From the NCBI GenBank assembly GCA_951802425.1, contig OX637796.1:2666001-2730000 (forward strand): a stretch of 64,000 bases of DNA. The letters are read 5' to 3'. This DNA comes from Clavaria fumosa. Taxonomy: Eukaryota; Basidiomycota; Agaricomycetes; Agaricales; Clavariaceae. Positions 36,801 to 45,712 of this stretch are shown in pieces. The translations under genes were made by a program, and so were the position numbers. The notes under the pieces were generated by a model. That model made no database searches, was not told the origin of the DNA, and was given only the letters and a program-made list of their open reading frames with translations. Numbering within the stretch: position 1 is the stretch's first letter; every line of letters begins with the position of its first letter.

Positions 36801-39800
36801 GGCTAGATAGTGGTCTCGCAATTGGAGGATGGACAACTTACGCCAGTCATGAGAATCCGATGGATACAATTCAACTCTTTGAGTTTCCTGAATAGAAGAG
36901 AGTTGTCGTTTTTGACTGCCAAAACGCGTTAGTATGGTAGAGCTAATGGCATTGAGAAGGCACCATACTTCGCTGGCCTTCATCCACAACGAGCACTTCC
37001 CATCGAGGAACGTTCTTGAAGACAGGAGCAGAATCCTTTGTGTTGGTGATGGTGTCGTACGTCGTGATTAGCACGTGGAATTTCAACCCGGTAGTGCCCT
37101 TCTCAGCGCGCTCGTGATAAAGCTCGTACTTTTTGACTAATGCGCGGCCTTTGGCCCCGCCGTGGAAAGGGACTACACAAAGCCCTGGTGCCCATCTTGA
37201 AAATTCGCGAACCCAATTGGTGATGGTCGAATTCGGCACAACTACCAGTGCAGGAAAGGTATCCCACATCCGCATGATGCGGCCCAAGAAGGCAGCTATT
37301 TGCACAGTTTTGCCCTAATTACAATGACAAGATCATTAATTACAATCATCTGCCAGGAAACAATACCTACCAAACCCATTTCATCTGCGAGAATGCAATG
37401 CTGTAACTCCCACCAATTGTTGCAGAGCCAATTCAAACCATCGATCTGAGAATTTACAATCAATTTAACTTCGCATCTACAAAAGGGAAATGGAATGACC
37501 TGAAATGGCATGAGCTTAAGATTAGCTGCTTGCCCGAGCTCTGGTTGTTCGCCATCCGCTACCACAAATTTTCTATAGCCGCCTAGGCGACGATTTCCGA
37601 CCAGCGCGAGAGACGCCCCAGTTCGTTTTGGAACTACAAGAGAGCGAGAGGCTACAAAAGTTTCAAAGCCTGCTACGAATGCAGGATGGCCGTGCTCTTC
37701 AGGACGCGGAGGAGCGTCCCAAGTACCTGCCACATAATCAGATTAAGCTGGAATGCAATGCTTGGGCAGAATAAACGAACTTTCATCGTAAGGCAAGTCA
37801 CTCCACTTAATGAACGCCCAAATAACTTGATCAACATCTTCCATCGTGATGTTCCGACCGACTCTTGCTTCATACTCTGCAATTGTTTCAGTTAAATCCT
37901 CACTAGGTTGTTCGCCATCCTTGAAGGCGGCTGTATATTCTGCCTGAACCAATGGGTCAACAACAGATTGATCAGCAGTTGGACTGCTTCGCTTGGGCTT
38001 CCGGTGACTTGTGCCCCTGCGATTCCCCGGGGACCAAAACAAAACGTCCAAAATCCTATCCACCGTTTTCCAGGCCAAGGGGATCCTTCTCTCTGCATTC
38101 GGAGACGGATCGGAAAAGAGGCGCTGCGAAGTGTCGTTTGGTTTGACTGACGAAGCTCGGGAATCTTTAGAGTCAATCTCGAAATTGGGAGGCACAAAGG
38201 AATCATGAGCACTGTTCATTCCAGCCGCCGATGCAATTTCAGATTCGGGTAGGGGTTCCGGTAACAACTCCACTGCGGGACCATTCATCAGAAAAAATCG
38301 TAGGATTAACCAATTTCTCGATGCCAGCCACATGTGCGGCACCCATTGCGTTCGTCTGTAGCTCCTATCCATCCACTTGATGAGGTATTCACGCGGCAGT
38401 TGACGTCTCATATCCGGAGTTTCGTCTTGACCGACTGAAGGTTCCTTGGCATCCGGAGGATACGGACGCCAAGCGAGGATTCTGTGAACTTTGTAGGTGA
38501 AAGAAAAGCAATCTGCGCAGTCCCAGATTGTATCCAACTGGTAGTACCGAGCAAGGTCGATGCTATTCATTGGAGTTGCCTCGGCTTGTCGACTTGTGGG
38601 GACAGGAAGATGACTGTAGTGAGCGAGTCGTTTGCAGGTGATACAGCGGAAGAGAAGCTCCTCCGGTAATTCTTCGAGTACAGGCTCCAACGTCGACGAT
38701 TCCAATTCCCCAGTAAGTTGCTGTTCATCTGCCATCTTCACGTCGCTGTCGAGTTCTCCAGCTTGAGACGCGTCGACCACCCGTTCGGGCTTGGTGAGAT
38801 CAGGAACGCTTTCGTTCGGAGTCTTCTTCTGGATGTCTCGATCGACCTTGACTGCGACTTCCCTACATCCCATGCATATCCCGCCACGCAGACAGGATGA
38901 ACAATAGAAATCGGTCATCTCGGCACTGTCCAGTCCAGGGCGTTTTTTGGGCTCATCCGAGACAACATGGGCTTCAGCGTCATCAGCCTTGTTATCACGT
39001 AATTGACGCTGCCGCCAATCCTCCCGATCTCTATCACGGGCGGCTTTGAGAATTTCATCGCGCTGTTCCGTAGACAGACAGCCCCAATGAGCGGCCACGG
39101 GGCACTTAAGGCTGAAAGAGTCATCGCATTAAGAATCACAGAGGGTTAAATGAAGAATGTACTAACCATCTTACCCAACCACCTTTATTCATGATCCGGC
39201 TCTCCTCATCCTCTTCCTCATCATCGTCGGTTTGGCGCTTTCTTCGCCCGCCCCGCTTCGGTTGTTTTAAAAGTATATGAGTTGGCTGTTGGTGACACTT
39301 CTCACAGATCTCACGATGAGCTCGAAGAACGGCCGTATCGGGATCATCGTCGTAATCGAGATCTCTGATCGAACGAATACGACCATACGCTGGACGAGGG
39401 ACCTTTCGTTTGACCGACTTCGGAATTCGAGGTGCTTGACGGTCTCGGCCACGACCTTGATTCTCTTCTTGGGAAGAGCGTGGGTCGAGCACAATCAACC
39501 TGACACCCCGTTTGCGAGTGGAGCGCCGAATGGACCGTTCTGGTGTTTTACCCGTTCCCAAACTTCCTAGCTCGTCCTCCGATTCACCGGAAGATATATA
39601 TTTCCTCGAGGACCGTGTTTTCCTCGGGCTGAAAGGAAGAGCCTTCTTTGTCCTGGCACTTCGACGTGGTCTAAGGTCTTCTTCGAAGTCAGAATTCGAG
39701 GCATCATTCCCTTCACTGGTGTCATATGAAGCTGACTCAGGAACATTCGTGCCAGAGGTGTACGCCGTGTCTTCGTCGGCTTCGTCTTCCGACTGTTTAC

Positions 39801-40384
39801 GAGGCACAAAACGACCCATATGAATACGAATCTTGTTCTTCATTCGAGACACGGGGTGGATCGATGCGCTGTATGGGTCGAAGGGTTCAAGTTCCCCATT
39901 TTTTTTCCGGAGCTCTGGCGTCGCCGTAAATAAAGCGAGTCGCATCTATACCTACCACTCACTATATTCTTTCACAAGCTCAGGATAACAAACCTCAAAA
40001 GCTCTAGCCGGAAGCTAAGAGAAAAAGAAAGGAAGAGAAGAAGTGGCTGAGTTTCTCTCCCAACTCAAGCGAAAGTATGATAAATACCTTGTGAATAGCA
40101 CCGTCTTTGAAACGAACGAAAAAGTGTGATTGCCCATCCACGACGTACTCTCCGACAACTTTTTCCAAATCGGACACGTCAAATTCGACGCCAGGTTTCA
40201 ACAGGGTCTCTGGTAGACTGTGGTAGAGGTCTTTTTCCGCGCGCGAGAAGGCAGGGACTTCAACAAGCACAGTATTCTTCGGACGCGATACAGCCTCAGG
40301 CACGGGCGAGAGGCTGGAAGGAGAATATGAGGCACTCGTATTCGGCGTAAACAGGCCGGAGGCGTCTGTCAAAGTTGCAGCCAT
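33835..40384 (-). CDS. Mit1/CHD3-type chromatin remodeler (PHD, chromodomains, SNF2 ATPase)
   Basis: The start at 40384 reads MAATLTDASG. An acidic/basic region leads to a PHD-type finger (CEKC ... GGWVRCLKCPVAAHWGCLS ... FYCSSC; an intron at about 39118-39172 splits it). A second Cys-rich stretch (RCITCKRLAHYSH ... WDCADC) leads into chromodomain segments (REYLIKWMDRSYRRTQWVP; VIWAFIKWSDLPYDESS). The SNF2 core has LMPFQIDGLNWLCNNWWELQ, LADEMGLGKTVQIAAFLGR, VLVVDEGQR (DEGQ box), RILMTGTPLNNNIRELFNL, FLRLDGNTPQLERQKGMD and SRSHRYGQEK. The C-terminus has CGLCGELHESGHC and ends VLSESD at 33835. This is the architecture of S. pombe Mit1, the SHREC remodeler that positions nucleosomes in silent chromatin. 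At least 15 introns are implied. Confidence 0.88.
34747..34806. repeat. Degenerate 21-bp minisatellite inside the Mit1-like gene
   Basis: About three imperfect units of the form ACGAGGGCTCAGGGCCCAGG occur in tandem. On the coding strand they give a Ser/Glu/Pro-rich segment with repeated EPSFL and GPE motifs. It is in-frame and lies in a low-complexity tail region, so it is probably tolerated. Confidence 0.6.
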
Positions 40385-40473
40385 CTCAAACACGTTGCAT
40401 GGGACACGAAGGACGCGTTTTGTTTTGTGGTTTTTGTGGCAAGGCGTGGCTGAGCAATGAGAGCCGTGACACT

Positions 40474-40488
40474 GTGACGCGTGACGCA
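40474..40488 (+). promoter_or_regulatory. 15-mer GTGACGCGTGACGCA with MCB core, upstream of Mit1-like gene
   Basis: Identical to the copy at 32131-32145 and in the same orientation relative to its gene, 90 bp upstream of the Mit1-like ATG. CACGTGATC follows directly. Confidence 0.5.
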
Positions 40489-40717
40489 CGTGATCGATGT
40501 CATGTTAACAAGTTTGTACTTAATTGTCTCACTCACACATTGAACACAGGGGCCTGTGTGCATCATTACTACTCTGCAACAAATCTTCCAAATGCCCATT
40601 CAACTGCCTCTGCAGCCTGCAGGCATCAACCTTTCAGCTCAGCCTCAAGATCCTCCTATATTTGCCAGTGGTGTTGCTGCAAATTCCTGTCAAGCACAAG
40701 TTGATGTGGCAGTTGGT

Positions 40718-40725
40718 CAGGCACT
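40718..40725 (+). repeat. Left copy of 8-bp target-site duplication CAGGCACT
   Basis: Identical to 41872-41879 and in the same orientation. It sits in the exon encoding GQAL of the Mug135-like gene. Confidence 0.65.
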
Positions 40726-40740
40726 TTCTATCTCTCATTT

Positions 40741-41200
40741 TATAAGATACACCTCAATCGAAACCAAGCACATCACATGACCTAAAGCGTGATAAAGCAT
40801 GACAAAATCACTAAAAATTTAATGGAGTCAGATTTTATTTTTCTGCAAATTGGCTTGCAAGGAAAATTCGTGATTCAGATTCTGCTCATATCCTTGCAGA
40901 CAAAATTTCTGATTGTGTCCATTTGGAGATGCCATTAATATTTTAGTCATACATCTTGCCCATTTTGGTGATGAAGACACATTTTACATAGCAGCATGAA
41001 AGGTACCAGGGACATCACAGGCTCCCAGAAACAATTCTTGTTGAACTCGAGAAGGCAAAGATTCATTAATATATTGAATTCATTGAGGTAGATGAGCTAA
41101 AGTGCTTGAGCAATGGTTTGTGCAGTACCATTGTCACAGAATGTCATGGCATGTCACACATCATGTGATGTAGTTGGTTTCGATTGAGGCATATCTTATG
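40741..41200. repeat. Inverted repeat with 40-bp arms (460 bp overall)
   Basis: Arms 40741-40780 and 41161-41200 are reverse complements at about 35 of 40 positions; shared core CCTCAATCGAAACCAA. They enclose 380 bp without a recognisable gene. This looks like a MITE-type element with imperfect terminal inverted repeats. Confidence 0.7.
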
Positions 41201-41216
41201 TTGAGTTGATCAATCT

Positions 41217-41859
41217 GCATCAGGAAAAGGGGAAATTACTGAATCTGCCTTAGGCAGACTTAAACTTTTTTTAAAGACAGATTAAGACAATTAAGACAGA
41301 TTCATAAATTGGATAGTCTTAATCTAAGACCAATCACTTAATCTTGACTTAATTATGCTTCAAAGTCACAACTCAGCAAATTGAAGCATACCATTTAAGA
41401 GACAGCCTGACTTGGTACAGTTTGCATTGTACACATTGACAGTAAAACTTACCTCTGACTGTCAAGAGCACTTACAAAATCTGCCCTAAGGAGACTAAGG
41501 CCATAAAGTAACAAAGTCACAATTTACAAAATTTATGCCAACTCTTACATAATCAGTGACTTGATCACCTTATGGCCTTATTCTCCTCAGGGCAGATTTT
41601 GTAAGTGCTCTTGACAGTCAGAGGTAGGTTTTACTGTCAATGTGTACAATGCAAACTGTACCAAGTCAGGCTGTCTCTTAAATGGTATGCTTCAATTTGC
41701 TGAGTTGTGACTTTGAAGCATAATTAAGTCAAGATTAAGTGATTGGTCTTAGATTAAGACTATCCAATTTATGAATCTGTCTTAATTGTCTTAATCTGTC
41801 TTAATAAAAAGTTTAAGTCTGCCTAAGGCAGATTCAGTAATTTCCCCTTTTCCTGATGC
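41217..41859. repeat. Long hairpin: two 304-bp arms around a 35-bp spacer
   Basis: Left arm 41217-41520 starts GCATCAGGAAAAGGGG and right arm 41556-41859 ends CCCCTTTTCCTGATGC. The arms match along their whole length with few differences; the spacer is 41521-41555. Transcribed, it would fold into a long dsRNA. Both arms contain internal TTAAGACAGATTAAGACA-type short repeats. Confidence 0.9.
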
Positions 41860-41871
41860 TGTACAGTATCC

Positions 41872-41879
41872 CAGGCACT
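41872..41879 (+). repeat. Right copy of 8-bp target-site duplication CAGGCACT
   Basis: Identical to 40718-40725. The gene frame resumes immediately after it (41880) in the phase left open at 40725. Confidence 0.65.
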
Positions 41880-42509
41880 GAATAGACCTACAGCAGATGA
41901 TGTGGCTAGGGTGGATGTGTATAAAGCAAATATTATCATGGCTCACTCTGCAATAGGTAGGTTATGAGTGTTTTTTCTTTTGGCATCAGGCTGATTGTGG
42001 AAAGCTGTGGCACCCACCTGGTTTGGACCAGCTATGAAAGCTATTCTGGCTCCAATTCAAATAACCCTTGCCCAGGTATGGCTAGATTTTGTCACTTTAG
42101 GCAAAAATAACAAGCCCAGACTCAAAACCACCAACTTTCTGATGGTGGCTCTACTCCATTCACAATAGTCCCATTCAATGATGGCAGCATGCCAACACAG
42201 GCTCCTGTGAGTTCTCCCTCACTTGATTCTTAGAATTGCTTGCAGACTTGTCATACCTAGCACAATCTTCCACCCCTTGTCAATGTTGCTGCAATCAGAG
42301 CATTGACTCCTTTTCAGAGTACTGCATATGCTGCTGGCTATGGCCTTGGAAATGTTGGGCCTGCTGCTGTAAGGCAAGTTGCAATTGGAAGGGCAGTTGG
42401 ATGTGCAGTGGCCATTTAGGAGTGTTTGTTCAACTCATGGCAATCCTCAGACAGTCCTGTTTCACTCATGCATGTTCAGTTTTGTAATGGCTCTTATACA
42501 AAGCAAACC

Positions 42510-43348
42510 TTAGAATGAGTCATTATTTTTGCACAGCAGAATTACAGTAACTAGTGCTGTACAATACAAATCATGCAAAGCCAAAACATATATTAGATAA
42601 ACTGTAGTGATGTTTCTGGCAGCTAGTATGTGGTACTCAGTTAGGCAGGGATCAAAGTTGGAGGAGGAAGGATGTCTGACCTGTCCTCTATGCTCAAACG
42701 CCAACCAATCCCCCGTGCCTGTCGGCAATAAGCCCATCGTACGGCATTTCCATAAACCCACTGCGAGCGTCAGCATGTTGCAAGCAACATACACAAGCTT
42801 CTGTAGTGGAAGTGTCGCCGATGAGCGAGCTTCCGCATTGGTTGGCGCAAACTGGGCAAAGGCTGCGAACACAGCAGGTGTGATTTCAACGGCTCGTGAC
42901 GAGCTGGCGAAACGGCAGGTGACGTACCATCATTCATCTGGGCAATGTTTTTGAACGGCGTGAGGAGGAGCATAAACACAATGCCCATGCTGAATATTTG
43001 TACGCCTCCGCCCGACATGTACAGCATGAAAGCTTGCATTGGAAGAGCTTTGGCTGGAGCGATAGCAAGCTCCCAGGCCCGTGACGCTTTCAGCGCATCG
43101 TAGGAAGCGGTTGCAGAGGAAGGGCCTTGTCCTGAGGCTCGCATCTGCAGCCTGTAATGTCACGATTTTGACATTATGAAGGCCTGAAAACGTACCGAGG
43201 TAGATGCTCTCGAGAAGCCAAGAGGGGGGGCGAGGTTCCTCCACCTTACAGAGAGCGCAGTCAGCGGCCAAAAGAGTAGCAGCTTCACATGTGATGCCAA
43301 CCTGGAGTTTTCTACACTGGAATACTCTAGGGCAATAGTGTGAGACAT
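42510..43348 (-). CDS. EMC4: ER membrane protein complex subunit 4 (EMC4)
   Basis: From ATG 43348 (MSHTIALEYSSVENSR), spliced exons give WRNLAPPLGFSRASTS, then SYDALKASRAWELAIAPAKA, then LPMQAFMLYMSGGGVQIFSM, GIVFMLLLTPFKNIAQMNAF and LQKLVYVACNMLTLAVGLWK, CRTMGLLPTGTGDWLAFEHR. This is the DUF1077/EMC4 family, with two membrane helices and the conserved MGLLPT. EMC inserts tail-anchored and polytopic proteins in the ER. The intron at about 43145-43194 uses an acceptor just before the ATG-like codon at 43144. The last residues are uncertain: the coding sequence after EHRG runs into CpG-poor DNA and the frame stays open to 42510. A terminal intron from about 42682 is an alternative. Confidence 0.82.
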
Positions 43349-43426
43349 CTTGAGCGCTCACGGTGGACCGTGCAGGTTGACGTTCGACGCAGTTACTCAA
43401 AATGGTCGCAGAGTGCGACGTCAAGC

Positions 43427-43436
43427 GATCACGCGA
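43427..43436 (+). promoter_or_regulatory. Recurrent promoter 10-mer GATCACGCGA upstream of EMC4
   Basis: 79 bp upstream of the EMC4 ATG; identical to the copies near REEP and between SF3A2 and RRP5. It extends to GATCACGCGATT here and at 51537. Confidence 0.4.
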
Positions 43437-43633
43437 TTGCTTATTATAAATTATTGAATAAATTATTGAAGCATATACACACAAAGAAACTTGAAAATGG
43501 AAATTCCTCTGTGAACCTTTCACGTTGCATCTGCGTGGTGTCTTCTTCGCATGGTGCTCAGCTACCTGGAACGCCCCTCAATGTAGCCACTAGGTGGCTC
43601 AAAATTGTTGGATCCGCGAAATGCCGCTCGTGT

Positions 43634-43809
43634 TTCCTTAAGACACGACCTAGTCCTTACAACAATTCTCTTGCTGGGAGAATGTGGATGTATTGACGAC
43701 AAAGTGAGGGTGTAAATGGACTTCCTTAAGACACGACCTAGTCCTTACAACAATTCTCTTGCTGGGAGAATGTGGATGTATTGACGACAAAGTGAGGGTG
43801 TAAATGGAC
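43634..43809. repeat. Perfect tandem duplication, 2 x 88 bp
   Basis: Units 43634-43721 and 43722-43809 appear identical. The second unit abuts the SF3B4 stop codon (43811-43809), so the duplicated segment is the SF3B4 3' flank. There is no sign of a terminal repeat or transposon; a recent slippage or unequal exchange event, or an assembly artefact, fits. Confidence 0.85.
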
Positions 43810-44875
43810 TAGAACTGCGGAGGAACTGCCATGGGCGACGGAGGTGGAGACGGCATCATGGCCATCCCCTGAGGAGGGCCCATTGGGAAACCAGCTTGAG
43901 GATTGAACATGGGCATGGCAGGGGGAGGAGGATGCATGCCCATCGGCACTCCCGCCATTGGCATTACCGTCTGTTGTGGCGTAAAGCCAGGAGGAGGGGG
44001 AGGTTGCGCCAGGGCTCCCGCGAACTGACCTTGATAGGAGCCCTGGTATACTGGTATGGGGGGTCACGCGCCGAATGCAAGTCCCATAGGCGCCGGAGGT
44101 GGCCGCGCCATGACTGGGAGGGCATTGTTTTTGCGCGCCTGGGCGGCGAGGAGTCGTTCAGCAGAGGTGCCGTGCCGCTCGCCTTTGCCATCTTTTTTGA
44201 ATGCGTATTGCACCGTGATAGCTTTGTTCATGAGGAATTGCCCATTCATGGACTCAATAGCCGCATCAGAGGATTCAAAGTCCGTATATGATACGAACCC
44301 ATATCCTTTCGATTTCCCGACACTGGGATCGCGGGCAACCTACGCGGGATCAGGAACACCATCAGCGATGACAAGCTCCTCATACCTTAGCTGTAGTTGC
44401 CATGATGCCGAATGCGGTAAACGTGTCGTACAACAAATGCTCGTACACATTCTCGTCTAGATTCCCAATGAAAAGATTGGCGTCAAGTTGGTTCTTATCC
44501 GAAGATGCCTGCAACGGAAAAGATAAATTATTATCTTGGATCAAGAATGCTGGAAGCGTACCTTGTTCACCCGTATGGGTTTCCCCCATAGCTTGATCTG
44601 GTTCATGATCTTGCACGCGTATTCTGCGTCTTCTTCAGTCAAAAACTCGCAGAACCCGTATCCTTGATGAGCCATAGATATACGATCTTTTGGTAGGTGA
44701 ACATTGACTTGAAATGAATGCATCAGTACGTGGGCAGCTTCAGACTAACAAGATACGAACCTACGGGACTGGCTTGAAGCATGAGCTCCCAAATTAATGC
44801 GTCCGTGCATCGTTCGTCGAGATTGCCCAGATAAACGGTCGCTTCTTGGTTCCTGTCATCTTGAGGACGCAACAT
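43809..44875 (-). CDS. Splicing factor 3B subunit 4 (SF3B4/Hsh49), with in-frame TGA in the tail
   Basis: From ATG 44875: [20 protein letters not shown] begins RRM1 (RNP2 VYLGNL; RNP1 as [16 protein letters not shown]). After [20 protein letters not shown] comes RRM2 ([26 protein letters not shown]). The basic segment [20 protein letters not shown] is the typical linker to the Pro/Gly/Met-rich tail. A TGA at 44066-44064 interrupts that tail, but the same frame then stays open for 84 codons ([13 protein letters not shown] ... [15 protein letters not shown]) to TAG at 43811-43809. SF3B4 is the SF3b subunit of U2 snRNP that contacts pre-mRNA upstream of the branch site. The protein may end at 44064; the full span is given because the tail is plainly homologous. 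Confidence 0.88.
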
Positions 44876-45039
44876 GAGTGGTGCAGACCAGGGTTATGAG
44901 CTGAGGTACCAACAAAACCGCAGGTCAGGCGGTACCAGGCATCCAGCGGATACCAACACAAGTTTGCAGTTGTTTAAACACATAAGAAATTCTCGCTCTC
45001 CGCCCACGGCGCCGCCCGCCACTAGCACATACCCCCTCG

Positions 45040-45471
45040 TTGCCTACCACGGCTGGTCGCAGTGCGAGCGTGACCGAGCCGGGCACCCCGACACCCCCCA
45101 CAACACAGAACCCGACTGGGGACGGCCCCGACCCCTCCGACGAACCGGCGGACCATCCCCCAGACGACCCGACTCCAAACGCAGCCGAAGAGATCGCCGC
45201 ATTAAAGAAGACCATCGCCCTATACGAGGCCGAACGATCTCAACAACGCCCCGCTTCACCCCATTCTCTGTTCCTCCCTCCGGATCTTCTGGCCCATGCA
45301 CGGGCGGTTGCTACAACCCAGAAGAGCGGTGATAAGACGGTCGCACTCCCGGAGATAGTTCCGGGGTTCATGGCAGACCCACTGAGTGTGGGTGAGTACC
45401 TAGTTGAATTCCCTTTTTCGACTGCCCGTGCTCGCCACCCTGGAGTCCGGAGCAGAGCAATTGGCCTCTGA
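45040..45471 (+). CDS. Unclassified Pro/Thr-rich ORF with coiled coil
   Basis: The frame lacks an ATG near its start and encodes a Pro/Thr/Asp-rich stretch (TEPGTPTPPTTQNPTGDGPD), then a short coiled coil (EEIAALKKTIALYEAERSQQ) and LPPDLLAHARAVATTQKSGD. It lies directly upstream of, and divergent from, SF3B4. Composition and the coiled coil recall N-termini of retroelement Gag proteins in Agaricomycetes, but no zinc knuckle, protease or RT follows. It may be a gene remnant or an exon of a short gene. Confidence 0.3.
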   Translation: MPTTAGRSASVTEPGTPTPPTTQNPTGDGPDPSDEPADHPPDDPTPNAAEEIAALKKTIALYEAERSQQRPASPHSLFLPPDLLAHARAVATTQKSGDKTVALPEIVPGFMADPLSVGEYLVEFPFSTARARHPGVRSRAIGL

Positions 45472-45712
45472 GTAGGCGAGACGGCCATGGGATCACCGGT
45501 GCGACCGGGAGGCGCCATGTGTAACCGGTCGGCAGCCTGTGCTGACGCGCACCCAGCGTGAAGGGGAACAATTCTTGTGTGATGTTGAGCATGAAAAATA
45601 GTGTATTTTTTGAATGTGCCGAAAGGGGCGGTAGAGCCGAATACCCCTGTAAGTGATACATAGTACTGTATATATTCAAGCGCCGACCACAAGCGGGTGT
45701 AACTAGTTATGG

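Larger units (their letters stand above)
40726..41871. mobile_element. 1146-bp composite foldback insertion (non-autonomous)
   Basis: The block is flanked by identical CAGGCACT copies (40718-40725 and 41872-41879), and the host reading frame is continuous across it. Inside are two nested inverted-repeat structures (40741-41200 and 41217-41859). No transposase-like ORF was recognised. An 8-bp target duplication is typical of hAT elements, but the extreme ends (TTCTATCTC and GTACAGTATCC) do not form an obvious terminal inverted repeat, so the superfamily is unsettled. It could be two elements, one inserted in the other. Confidence 0.65.
40592..42419 (+). pseudogene. Mug135-like small protein gene interrupted by a foldback insertion
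   Basis: Exon pieces 40592-40725, 41880-41956, 42005-42075, 42120-42206 and 42261-42419 are all in phase (528 nt, 175 aa) if the block 40726-41871 and one 8-bp repeat copy are discounted. Motifs include PIQLPLQPAGINL, RPTADDVARVDVYKANIIMA, APTWFGPAMKAILAPIQ, TPFTIVPFNDGSMPTQAP and LPPLVNVAAIRALT, ending AIGRAVGCAVAI before TAG. These resemble basidiomycete proteins with a Mug135-like C-terminal domain; function is unknown. Introns are GT-AG, 44-54 nt. Apart from the insertion no stop or frameshift is seen, so the break looks recent. The exons are almost free of CG. As it stands, reading into the insertion meets a stop soon after. Confidence 0.65.
40498..42687. other. AT-rich, CpG-depleted island
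   Basis: By eye only about five CG dinucleotides occur in some 2.2 kb, all of them before about 41185, while TG and CA are abundant. Flanking genes on both sides are rich in CG. The block contains the split Mug135-like gene, the foldback insertion and the distal end of EMC4. Loss of CG is the expected scar of cytosine methylation and deamination, or of a RIP-like process, which in basidiomycetes targets CpG in repeats. Confidence 0.7.

Noticed and set aside
40860..41080. Fragment of a reverse transcriptase or RNase H gene inside the insertion
   Set aside because: Translations in all frames have stops and only vague similarity; no catalytic motif could be aligned.
40726..41871. The 1.15-kb block as a normal long intron of the Mug135-like gene
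   Set aside because: Its edges are not GT-AG at the frame-consistent positions, it is over ten times the usual intron size, and it is flanked by an 8-bp direct repeat.
43634..43809. Terminal repeats of a retroelement
   Set aside because: The two 88-bp copies are directly adjacent with nothing between them, so this is a tandem duplication.
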